Source: Tricholomella constricta
Taxonomy: Eukaryota; Basidiomycota; Agaricomycetes; Agaricales; Lyophyllaceae
Assembly: GCA_013368375.1 (NCBI GenBank)
Contig: JAACJP010000015.1
Coordinates: 372,001-436,000 of the forward strand
Direction of reading: 5' to 3'
Length of the DNA: 64,000 nt
The notes under the pieces are model-generated. The model did no database searches and was not told the DNA's origin. It saw nothing but the letters and a program-made list of their open reading frames with translations. A program made the position numbers and the translations under genes. Below are positions 35,636 to 46,644 of the stretch, piece by piece (position 1 is the stretch's first letter; each line of letters opens with the position of its first letter).

Positions 35636-37112
35636 TCAAATACCGAAACCTGAGATATAGTCGACCTTCAAGAGATAATCCAGCACAATGCCACCCCAAA
35701 CAATCCATCCCAGCGTCCCGTTGCTATGAAAGTTCCCTATGAATAAACATGTTTAGCCAACTGATTCACTCATGACAACCGACTTCCGCCTACGTGCACA
35801 ACTGTCCGGCATGTCAAGATCGACAGTTCTGAATTGCCAGATCAAATGGATGACGAGTCCGCAGATCGAGATTGCATAGTATGGGAGGCCCTGGTTGTTC
35901 ATCACCCCAGCCGCGGCGAACGTGGCGACGAAGGTAACGGCGAGCATCATCAGGATTGGTCTGATCCAAGAGCCAAAAAAAAGAGCCGTTGAACGAACAC
36001 CGGCCTTTAAATACCTTAGACATGGGAGGCCGAGGATTCAGCAAAAACAGACCTTGGTGTCGTCTCTTTTGTCTTGACAGGCATAGATGGTATCTGATAT
36101 ATTTCTGATATATTTCCTGTATATGCAGAGGGAATCTGACACGTACCGTACAGCATGGTCCAGCACCAGCAGCCAACCATGGCGGTGATTATCAGCGGTA
36201 ATTTGTCTACACCACAATGAGAGATCCATGCCGTCAAAAACCCTTTAAGCTTTGTAAGAACAATACGAAAGGATCTCAACATGAATTACCGAAGTTCATG
36301 GCGAAGCCGAGCCAAGCTTGAGGCCAGTCAGTACAACGTTTCATCAGGGGATATATGGCGAAACTTCGAGTAATTAAATAAGGCCTAGTTAATTGTGAAG
36401 ATGTACGCAAGAGAAGCTCACAGTGGAAGAAGCTGGAACAAAGCCACCTGAAGCCTGCGAGGAATGTAATTTCAACAGAACGTGCAATAAAATGTTAATG
36501 GGCACAACTAACGCGAGACCGTCCAGTGTGGCGTAGATGAAGACGATCCCGATTACATATTGGGCCAGTAGGTAGACTACGGCTGCTTTGACAGAAACTC
36601 GCCCGCTCGGAATGGGTCGAGTTTTCGTACGTTCTAGTGCAATGGTAAGATTGCCTGATGCACAGGCAGACAAAGCGAGGCCTACCAACACGTGCATCCA
36701 TTTTGTGGTCGAAAATGTCATTGATGGTGCACGCTGAACTCCTAACGATGAACGCTCCAAAGAGGCATTCAACGAGGCGGAACAAATACAATTCGATAGG
36801 CATGGATTTGTAGTATGCGGCCATTGTCAATCCCCACGCTGCACTGCAAATGAATATATGGAAGACACAATTGTGATTAAACTACACACCGAATGGCCAA
36901 TACATGAGCTTCGTCCCTGTGGGCTGTGAAGTGTTTTAGCTTCATCGTAGGTAGATGAGCATCAGTTTTACCTTATCCAACCTTATCAGCTCTAAATAGG
37001 AGCGCCAGGGCAGGGGAAACCACTGGAGCGTATTCGCTGAGGGTGGCGCTTGGTGAGTTCCATCCACAAGCTCAACGTCGGCCACCTCGTCGGTGTAGTT
37101 CTCTTTCTCCAT
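35636..37112 (-). CDS. UbiA-family aromatic prenyltransferase
   Basis: Membrane prenyltransferase that joins a polyprenyl diphosphate to an aromatic acceptor. The start at 37112 gives MEKENYTDEVADVELVDGTH. Exons then read YLELIRLDKPTGTKLMYWPF, TMAAYYKSMPIELYLFRLVE and CTINDIFDHKMDARVGRTKT, which carries the first Asp-rich motif (NDxxDxxxD), followed by RPIPSGRVSVKAAVVYLLAQ. The second Asp-rich motif is YDTIYACQDKRDDTK. Later exons give ILMMLAVTFVATFAAAGVMN and, after a final intron, RNFHSNGTLGWIVWGGIVLD ending KVDYISGFGI with TGA at 35636. The sequence around both motifs resembles COQ2 (4-hydroxybenzoate polyprenyltransferase), but the N-terminus is acidic and lacks a mitochondrial presequence. 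Residues for Mg-diphosphate binding are intact. Confidence 0.85.
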
Positions 37113-38317
37113 CGTAAATTGACCCTTGGATAGTTGAGAAATGCGAAATGCGGATTATTCGACATGATCACATTCTCTCCTAATTTATATGATGTTCGCG
37201 CTGCACGGTCTTGTTTGCAATCCAATCCTCCGAACAAGGCAAGCGTGGAGTACCCTTATCCCCATAAAGTCGTTGGGACAGGTAAATTTAGAATCTAACC
37301 CACTTCGACGAAGGTAGAGTCTTGATAATAGCCCGATCTTGTAGCTCCTACGATAACCTGATCTAATGAGCCAGCATGACCTGGACACCTTATGTTAACG
37401 GAAAAAGTCAAGTCACCTTGTAACAAGAACAAGCCGTGTGAGCTCACTTAATCATCGACCATTGCACTGAGTTCACATGACACGCGCATGTGCCATTACT
37501 ATCTAGAATTTAAATATTATTCGGTTCAGCAAAGAGTAGACAGGTTCGCAAATTCAATCGCGTAGTCGGGCCATGAGACATACTTTGAATGGATGCACAA
37601 ACCTTTTGAGTCCAATGGACCTAGTGCAATTAGTATCCAGCTGCTCTCACAGAAGTCGGACCTTCTAGCTCCGACGCCGCACCGTCCGACGGACTTCAAG
37701 TTCGCAGGCCTTGTCTGCCGCCTGCGACACAGTTGTGGCACTATTCGCAAGATCGTTAGCGACCATGCGGCATGTTTCCATGCTTCTGGTCCCATAGCAC
37801 TCCATAAGGGCCTCAGTAATCGAAACCCACATTGATCTCAGTGGCCTTGTGGGAACGTCGAAGGTTCGTTGTTCATGCACAGTCTGTTGGGGAGAGTTAT
37901 GCCGCAGTAGACGGGCGTTTACCATGATGATGGTGTTGCCATCATACCTTGTTAGAAGTAACTTAGTGTCCTCAATTTTCTCTAGGCCTTGCTTCTCACT
38001 TGTTGACGTCGAAGTCATGATCGCAGTAACGTTCTAGAAGGTGACTAGGGTGGCGAGAAATGTCCAACGAGGTCTGAGAACACGGAGATTGCGGAGGTTG
38101 AGTAATGGCAGATGCCAGGCTATAAACAACAGGCATTGTATCATCCAAAGCTGTCTCGAGTAACGTCGTCAAATCTACTTGAAAATCAATAATTTAATCA
38201 ATTCCGAGTACATTGCGGTACGTAGGTGTCCATGCTTTTACTGCTGCCATTTCGTTCAATCACAATAAAGTTCTCCCGGGACCTGTCATCAGTGATACAC
38301 ACTTGATATATTTTTGG
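37113..38317. other. Spacer between UbiA and the 7-TM gene
   Basis: About 1.2 kb. Besides the uncertain ORF listed next I see no gene. Confidence 0.35.
37665..38018 (-). CDS. Possible small unknown protein
   Basis: A 117-codon ORF (MTSTSTSEKQGLEKIEDTKL, NTIIMVNARLLRHNSPQQTV, then SMWVSITEALMECYGTRSME) has balanced composition and a possible intron at its end (gtccgtcgg...cactag). No family recognised. It could be a real short gene or a chance ORF. Confidence 0.28.
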   Translation of the reverse strand: MTSTSTSEKQGLEKIEDTKLLLTRYDGNTIIMVNARLLRHNSPQQTVHEQRTFDVPTRPLRSMWVSITEALMECYGTRSMETCRMVANDLANSATTVSQAADKACELEVRRTVRRRS

Positions 38318-39653
38318 CTATACAGTGTGCTTCCGGTGGTCTTGTTGATCCAAGTCAAACCCGTGAGAGGATTTCACAGAGTCAGTGACAACGTCCGTAG
38401 TCGTATTCAAGTGGACTTCGAGATTTTGCAAGCGAAGTGTCTCCCGATGGCCCGTACTGAGGGCGGAGATATGGCTCCTGCTGCTCGCATACTTCGGTTC
38501 GTCGTTGTTCCTAATACGGAGGATAATCATATAGAAGCATATGGATATGATTGGCATTGTCTGAAAGAAAATCCGGTTGTGAGTACGGTAACACAGAACA
38601 ATCGAAGCAAGAATAGAAGGACTCACGATGTCCAACATTATCGTTTGAATATTCGACTTGGAAACGAAGAAGGCAATGATGAGGATTAACATAGATGAAT
38701 ATATGGCGCCAGAGTCGGCGACAACGCGCATGATGTGGAGAAGGGGACCGGCTGTTGTGCGTAACCTGGAAACTTGACTTTCCACTCTCCAGAGGCGATA
38801 TGCCAGAAGACCTTCAAGCCAAAAGTTCACGTCAGTGTGAGCATCGAGTCAGAGTACTCACTAGTACTCAGGATGTTGGCAGCCAAAGAGCTGGAAAAGA
38901 ACGCCGTGATCCAACGTGTCAATTTGTCATTGAAGATGTCAGTATGGCCACCAGCCCCGTGCGCGTGCCCGAAAAACCACAAGACACCGCTCGCGGTAAC
39001 TGTTAAATGGAGTTGGTACGAGTGTCGAAATTGTTATCAGTTATCCGCGTACCAAGTGTCGACGTCCAAAGCATGAAAGGAAGAATAATGACCCAGACAG
39101 AGGACCACACAATGTAACAGCGGTAAATCTGCAGCGCTGATTGTCAGTTTCCTTGTTGAAGAGCTTGAAAATGACCCGCTGACAACGACACCATCTCCAA
39201 GCAGCGTCTGTAGAGTGTACACCAAGTTCCGAACGAACCAAGTTGAGGAGCCGAGGTCGCCGAAGTATTTGCCAGGCCCGTCCGGCGTATCGCGATGGAA
39301 AATAAAGGCGTCGATGAATCGGAAGATGTCAATTCCCATGTGCTAGCCATAGTAGAGATCGGTACAGGTCGAATCCTATATGAGCGAAAAGACTCACAAC
39401 AGTGCTGAATATGAACAGAAGGCATGCCGTTGTGAGCATGGAATAGCTTAGTTGATCTGACGTCGCACGGCGCCTCACGAGCGAATAGATGGTCGCTCCG
39501 AACATGAAGACAGAGAATCCTTCGAACACGAGTAATCAGATCAGGGACAGGAAAGGCTGGATGACGAGAAACAGAAGCACCATAGAGGATTCCTTGGAGA
39601 ATGGTGGACAAAGCAGTGGCGTAGTCGAGAGCAATCCCTTTGCCAGGCGGCAT
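38318..39653 (-). CDS. Agaricomycete 7-TM membrane protein of unknown function
   Basis: The start at 39653 gives MPPGKGIALDYATALSTILQ, which splices (phase 1) into GFSVFMFGATIYSLVRRR, then MLTTACLLFIFSTV, HMGIDIFRFIDAFIFHRDTP, WFVRNLVYTLQTLLGDGVV, further short exons at about 39130-38870 and the final exon (LLAYRLWRVESQVSRLRTTA, ILIIAFFVSKSNIQTIMLDI). The tail is hydrophilic (RSHISALSTGHRETLRLQNL) and ends DQQDHRKHTV. Seven hydrophobic segments with these landmarks are typical of a large lineage-expanded mushroom family whose function is unknown; receptor roles are only guessed. I see no lesion. Confidence 0.78.
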
Positions 39654-40814
39654 AGAGGTTAGTATTGAGTGGAGAAGATTTCCCAGCGCTACGGCCCTCC
39701 AAGTACTTCTCTTCCAAGGCCGAGGTACATGGAAACTGGTATATATAAACTGCTCCCACACCTATATCCAGGATTGGCAGGCGAGTAGTTCTCAGTCCGG
39801 CTTTTGGAGTTGGTTGACAGGACATCATTCTCGTGCCCGCTTGATGGAGACTGGTGAGGCTCATGCAGAGTGCACATGCTGAGCGCAGAGTGTTTTCTCC
39901 GGCGATGATCCCGAGAACTTTTCTTGTCCACGCAATGATTGACCCGAGACCCAATGCCGGGCTGAAAAATTGCCCTCCATCAGGCTGTAAGTGCAGGCTA
40001 TCTATATCTGAAGCATCATAGAGCTGTAGTAATCGCCAATGCGGTCGCATGGTATCACAGTTCTTGCGAGTCTGCGTTTATCATTGTGATATGATGATTC
40101 TTCTGGCTGTGATCCGTGTTTGACCGCAGTGTGGGTAATCAGTCGGAGCTATTTAATATAAATATCTTGCCGCGGCACGCTGACAGCTGGCATCTGCGAA
40201 TCTCCTGTGATCCCAACTGTAATCCGTGCTACAAATTCTTCGAAACTCGTCTGGCCCTGACTACAGCGCTGGAACAAGTGATGTCGTCTGTCTCGGACGA
40301 ACTAGGCGCCAACAGAATCTCACCACTGTCCTTACGACTGTAACGCCGCCTGGCGTTCAAGTTTGGGACCACTGGCGAGCTATGTATAAGCTTCTTCAAC
40401 TCTTGATGCGATTGCGAATCGCCGTCCATATGCATGACAGATCAGTTGTGTTGTATTGGTACAACTCCTTTCTTCACCCGCAGCTAAACTACCCAACTTC
40501 GGTTTTTCTGGGGCTCTGCCGTCTATTCATACATTCAAACTAACTCGTGCGCTCACCCTTCGAGAAGCGTTCTTGCAGTCATCAGCTCACTAGAGAGAGA
40601 ACACCATCTGTTGGACTACTTCCTTCAAGTGCCAAGATGGGTCTTCGCGTCCGCGACTTGGGAATCTCGACCAAACTGCCTCGGGATCTTCTGAAAGCTC
40701 GGATTCTACTTACGTAAGGCTAGTGTGTGTGTTGGGTACACAAACGAATGCTCAGGGAAAGTCCCAGGATCTTAAAGCGGTGGAAATCTTGGCAGGAAAC
40801 GTTTGATTGAACAA
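39654..40814. other. Intergenic region upstream of the P450
   Basis: About 1.16 kb containing two divergent promoters. Long minus ORFs here overlap different frames of the 7-TM gene and are not credible. Nothing else recognised. Confidence 0.4.
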
Positions 40815-42913
40815 ATGGCAACTTCACTCTTGCCACTCTTGCCGTTCTTCGTCTTTGTCCTCGCAGTCGTCTTACAGTCCTCCAAGCGGACTAGGACTAG
40901 ACGCCCACCTGGCCCACAGCCTCACCCATTCATTGGTCACTTCTTTCAGATACCGCGTCAAAAGGCCTGGAGGTATTACGAAAAACTTTCGGGACAGTAC
41001 GGTTAGCGTCCACGCATACTCAGCAAAGTGGTTTGTTTCATGGAAAATTATTGTACTAGGTCCAATTCTAGGCTTGTCGCTGGGTTTCAAAGATATCGTT
41101 GTTTTGAATGACGCCAATGATGCCGAAGAACTGGTTTGTCCCCTCTTGTCATCTGCGGAGATAGCAGTGGTGACATATTGGCGTCGCCTAGCTTGGGAGA
41201 CGATCCGCAAACTATTCGTCCCGTCCACCATTGATATACGCAGGAAAATACCAATCAAACAATAAACGTCTCCTCCTGATGATGAATGATGAGAATCTGA
41301 AGAAGCAGCGCAATGCATTCCTCCAGATGTTACAGCCTCGAGGTATGTTTGCGGGCATGATACTGGGTAGCTCAAAATTTCAATTGAGTTCCACTCGCAG
41401 TACTTGGGGGATATGAGCCAATTCAAGAAACCGAATCGCTCATACTGCTACATAGTCTTTTGACGAATCCAAGTCAACCAGCTTTTCACACGTCGCGCTT
41501 CTCGTCGGCTATCGTCTTCGCACTCACCTATGGCGACCGTATCAGTGACGATGATATAAATGGTATCATGACCATCCTGTTCAATTTTATTCGCAATGCC
41601 CTCCCTGGTGCGCATCTGGTTGATATCTTCCCCGTTTTGGACAAGTTACCAGATTTTCTATCTCCCTGGCGGGCGGAGGCGCTGAAGAACGCTAGGGAAG
41701 AGGTAAAGGTATGGGCACACCACTATATCATCATGAGCAGATCTTAGAAGACCGGCAGTTATTCGGGCGACTTGTCACGGACGTCAAGAAGAAGATGGAA
41801 AATCTGCACATTGATATTGAATGTTTCGCAGCTCGGTTGTGGGATCAGCAAGCGAAACTGAACCTGGACTTTGAAGATGTGGCTCGTAGTGAGTACTTCC
41901 CCTTCCCCGTCAGGATATTTCTTGACCGGCTGATTTTTTTGCAAGTCGCTGGTACCTCGTTCGGCGCAGGAACAGATACAACGGATGCAACTGTCCAATG
42001 GTTCCTGATTGCAATGGTTCTGTATCCACACACTTTGAAGAAAGCGCAGGAGGAAATTGATGCTGCCCTTGGCGGTGACGAAGAGACTATTCCTTCGTTC
42101 TCCATGATCAGACAGCTTCCTTATTGTGCAGCCTTGGTCAAAGAAGTCTTTCGATGGGCACCGCCGGCACCGGCGTGCTTCCCCCACTATTCAGAAGCGG
42201 ACGATGTATACAAAGTAAGTAGTAGTTTATTTGATGTCCATGCCGAGTAATCCTCTAACTTTCTCAGGGCTATGTGGTAAGGCTTCAACGCAATTACTAT
42301 CGCGAAGCGCATTGTAATAACCCATTTCAGATCAAAGCCAACACGACGGTTATTCCTTGTATCTGGTCTATGGTATGTAATCCTGACACTGGCACTAATC
42401 GGGGGAGGGGAACGCTCTAACCCTTCGACAGCACCGCAACGAAGACGAATATCCTTCTCCTGAGCAATTCCTCCCCGAACGATTCCTCCGAAAGGATTGG
42501 GTTCCCACATTCGAATCGCTGACCGAGGGCCACTACACTTTCGGATTCGGTCGTCGGTTCGTCTTTCTGTCTCTCAAACCAACTCCACAAGGCCACTAAA
42601 AGTGCATAGAAAATGCCCCGCTTACAACCTCGCGAGCAAGTCCGTGTGGATTGCTCTTGTGCGCCTCATCTGGGCGTTTGACATAATCCCCGCGCTGGAT
42701 GCGAACGGTGTACCAATCCTTCCGGACCCGAGTGACTGCACGTCCGGTATGAGCTCGTGAGTGGCAACATCTGTCCTCGAGTGAATATGTGATTTTGAGC
42801 GATGGTGACGCGATTGCAGTCGACCAGTGGCCCTCCCAGTACAGATTAAACCGCGATCGGAAAAACGAGCACAGCTGATCAAGCGCTTGCGAGATGGGCT
42901 CGACCTTGGATGA
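40815..42913 (+). CDS. Cytochrome P450 monooxygenase
   Basis: Membrane-anchored haem monooxygenase of the ER. The start at 40815 gives an N-terminal anchor (MATSLLPLLPFFVFVLAVVL) and a proline hinge (RRPPGPQPHPFIGHFF). Exons continue as PILGLSLGFKDIVVLNDAND, LGRRSANYSSRPPLIYAGKY, RLLLMMNDENLKKQRNAFLQ, VLGGYEPIQETESLILLHSL, ISDDDINGIMTILFNFIRNA, the I-helix oxygen motif AGTSFGAGTDTTDATVQWF, the ExxR motif in KEVFRWAPPAP, EQFLPERF, and a haem loop split by an intron (FGFGRR-KCPAYNLASK) with the Cys ligand. The end SRPVALPVQIKPRSEKRAQL ... GLDLG stops at 42913. About ten introns, all frame-consistent. It looks complete, with an unassigned CYP family and an unknown substrate. Confidence 0.9.
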
Positions 42914-43244
42914 GCGAGAAACGATTGTCATGAGTCTGTCTACTCGATGAGGAGGGAAGGGGAGTAAGTCTGTAACTTGTAACACTTTCTGGGAATATGT
43001 GTGAATCAGAACAAGGCGCGCGGGCTCTCAGTGCGTCTACTTTAACTGGGTGAGAAAAACAAAACACGATCGGGGGAGGAGTGTATGGTAGTAAATCGGA
43101 GGGATGAATGCTGTAGCGTGCAAACAGGAGACAAGTGTAGACGGCACATTAAATTATTCCTAGCGTAATCGACGAGTGAAGCTGAAGCGGAGCTAAGAAG
43201 GGTAATCAAGAACGGGAACACGATGAAAGGGTTTCATGCGTGTG

Positions 43245-46030
43245 TTATTGCTCGGCTTCCTCGTCTTCGAACGCTTCTTGTTCCTCGTCGTCGTCAGCAC
43301 TCGCTTCTTGGTACTGTAGATCAAAGCGAGATGATGTGTTAGTTGAACAGAAAGAAAAGCACGTCGGTTTCACCTGTTGATATTCGGCACTATTCAAACC
43401 AAGTGCGTTAGCGATCAGGTTATACTGTATGTATGCAATGGAGAGACGTACATAAGATCTTGGGTGTTACTCTCAGCCTCGCTGAACTCCATAATATCCA
43501 TGCCTTCTCCAGTGTACCTTGAAGGCATGTGTTATTTATGTACGGCTCCCATTCGAGGCTCAACTCACCAGTGCAAGAAAGCCTTGCGTTTGAACATGGA
43601 ACTGAACTAGAAAAGCGAAGAATGTTAAGAACAAAGAAGCCTCTTAATTGGATATACGTACAGATTCAGCGGTCCTCTTGAAGACTTCTTGGATGGCGGT
43701 CGAGTTCGACAAGGCAGTTGCCGACTGTCCCAAAAGGAATTTAAAGTTGGACGTGAATAGGACCAAACATTAAACACGCACCTGAGTCTGACCGACAGGA
43801 GGCACGGACACCAAGGACACGGAGACGTTGTCAGGTATCCATCTAGAAAAAAATCAGCACCCGGACACTCTACATAATGAGGCACATGGCGAACGCACTC
43901 CACAAAATGTTGTGAGTTCTTCGTCTGCAAATCACGGACAGACACCTGCCACGCGACCGGGGAACATCATGATCAGGAGCGCGCCAAAGCTGGGCCGGGG
44001 TGGAAGACATACTTCTGCCTGCAAGAGAACGAATGTCATCACGCTCTACACCTCGCGAGGAACGTCACTTACTTCTCTGGAAGAGATCTTGCCACGGAAG
44101 ATGGTAGCGGCGGTGAGATAGCGGCTGGGTGCTGTCTTGAGTCAGTTCTTCATGCGATCGTGACTGTGGCTTACCCATGAGCGGGATTGCAGGCCACGAG
44201 GAGATTCTTGCGATCGAATAGTCTGACGAAGGGGGATCAGGACTCGGCGTCGCTAAACCAATGTGTGAGAGTCATACGATTTAGTTAACTCAGGAATCGA
44301 GGTGCCCTGGAAGGCCCTCGACCTGGGGTTGTAGAACGGCGCGTAACTTGGCATGAGGAAGTGAAGCTTGTGGTCGATCACCAATCAGTACATGAGATTG
44401 TAAGAGAAGTGTGGGAAGAAGCGCACACGAGGGAATGGAACGAGGTTCATCCCAAGTTTCCGTAGGTCTCTGTTTCGAGCTTGTAAGGGCGATATCATTA
44501 AGAAGCGGAAAACAATGACAAACCCATTGAGCTGTCCGGGGAAACGCAAGCTCGTGCTGACTCCGCACATTACTCGTGCAATAAGCTTCTTATAGTTAGG
44601 TATGGATAATCATGATGAAGGACAAATGAACGCACGTCATTGAGGTTCTCGAAGGTGGGACTGGGATTCTTCATGACTACAGTGCTGATGTCGTATCTGA
44701 GAATTGTTCTGTAATCACACCATGCTCTACGTTAGAAAGAGGAAGCACGTACAATGCTTCATTGTCCACACAGATGGTGAGATCCCCATTATCGACCAGT
44801 TGGTGCATGGAAAGCATCGCGTTATAGGGCTAATAATGCTGTTAACAGAAGACCGATACCGTGGCTCGCCTGCCTTACCTCAACGATGGTCTCGGAAACC
44901 TACAGGGAGTGTATCAACACGCTACATTCAAGAAGATGATGAGAATCACGCTTACCTTTGGAGATGGAATGATCGAAAATGTCGCAAGCATTCGGTCCGG
45001 GAATTCCTGGGAAGAAATGAGTGTATGGCCGCGGATGATAAAAGAAGACAGCTACCTCACGGATTTTTGAAAGCAAAAGGGTGCCTAGACCTGCACCGGT
45101 ACCACCGCCGAGCGAATGGATGATCTGGAAGCCCTGTAAAGCATCACACGGTTCTGCTTGCCTTCTGACAACGTCCTAAACCAACTCGGCTTTAGCACGC
45201 CTGAAACAGATCAGGAAGAGAGTGCCTCACCAGAATCGAATCGATGAGTTCAGCACCTGCACCGATGTTGCTATTAGGGAGGAACGTAGGATCAAGAACG
45301 ACGTCGCGTACCCTCAGTGTAGACTACACGCGATTCCCTCGTATCAGATCACGTAACATTACGAAGATCAGGTGCACTCACATCCTTTGGCCCAGTTGTT
45401 CCCAGCACCGGATTGACCGTGTATGTATGTGTCAGGGCGAAACAGTTCGCCGAGCGACCCACCACGAAGCTACGACACGATTTAGATACAGGTCTCATAT
45501 CACGGAAGATGGGGTCATACGCACGCGATTGCAAACGCCCGCCTCGAGATCGATCTGAATACTTCTCGGCACGTACTTGTGCCCTTTCGACGACTCGACT
45601 TCGGTAAAGTATACGCCAGCCTACGACACGATGCACTACCATAAGTCTCCGATGTCAAAGAGGAAGAGGAGACGCGAGTGCGGTGCTTACACGGCGGAGC
45701 TGCTGCGGGTCTGAACCTTTGTACATCTGATAATACCTCGTCAGTCTCCTGTGTGTACCTTTTGTGAAGAAACGGAAGTAAATGGCAAGCTCACCCCCTG
45801 CTCATCGAGCCCATGCTCCGCTATAATCATCTTCCAGAACGCCTCCCCCACCTAAACTGCTTTTAAGAAATTCGTACACGCGATCATCGATGAGGGCCCC
45901 GTGGCAAATACATACTTGGTTTCCGGCCTGGCCGACCTAGATGAGGGAAGAGATAGGGTCGTCAGCACACAGGAAGAAGATATTTCGCGTTTATTACCTG
46001 AACATTGATAATTTCGCGAGCAGACTGCAT
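43245..46030 (-). CDS. Beta-tubulin, divergent paralogue
   Basis: Microtubule subunit of the beta class. The start at 46030 reads [11 protein letters not shown], then VGQAGNQ. Very intron-rich: exons give [80 protein letters not shown] with the GTP-binding GGGTGxG loop, [146 protein letters not shown] and [20 protein letters not shown]. The acidic tail ends [10 protein letters not shown] with TAA at 43245. The N-terminus and several core positions differ from standard fungal beta-tubulin (for example GTGAG, ASxxD-like tail), so it is probably the second, divergent beta-tubulin known from mushrooms. Confidence 0.87.
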
Positions 46031-46644
46031 TGGGAGGGATGGGGGGAGGAGGACAAGAGCAAGCAAGAAATGTGTGACTGAGACTCTTTCGCACCCGAAG
46101 CGTGAAATTAAAAATAAATTCTTTGATGACGCTATCCCATTTGTAGACCGGCATATTCCGGCCCTGCATTATATATGTCACATAATTAATTGCCGATATA
46201 ACAACCCTGCCTCTTACTGCTCCTCCGTCAGTGGACGGTATGCAAGGGCATTTGCTGAGGGTGTTGAGGTGAGAGCACGAAATTTGGAGACTAGAAATGT
46301 GTATTTGTCTTTCATGTCCACATCCCATGCGGTTGACGAATACACTTTTGTAAGCGAAGGACAAGCGATGGAGGCCAAGGCCTTGGTACCTACTTCAGAG
46401 GGTCTAGACGTTCTTCACCAGCGTGTGGGATGAAAAGAATCAGACAAAACAAAAACGTACAGGTCCGAGTTAGTATTATAACAAAAACAATAATTCCACA
46501 TCGCGCCGCGTGGAAGATATAGGCTTACAGCTTCAAATATCAAAATTATACACTTTCAATGCGCTGCGAAAGAGCTGCATAAGTATCGTCCACTTCAAGA
46601 GCTTGAACAGATTTTGAGAAAGAACGAACCACCCCTACCACGCC
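46031..46644. other. Upstream region of beta-tubulin
   Basis: About 610 bases with no gene. It should hold the beta-tubulin promoter on minus. Overlapping plus ORFs are antisense chance frames. Confidence 0.4.

Noticed and set aside
45852..46364. A 170-codon minus ORF over the beta-tubulin start
   Set aside because: It runs through introns and the promoter in another frame; the tubulin exons explain the coding signal.
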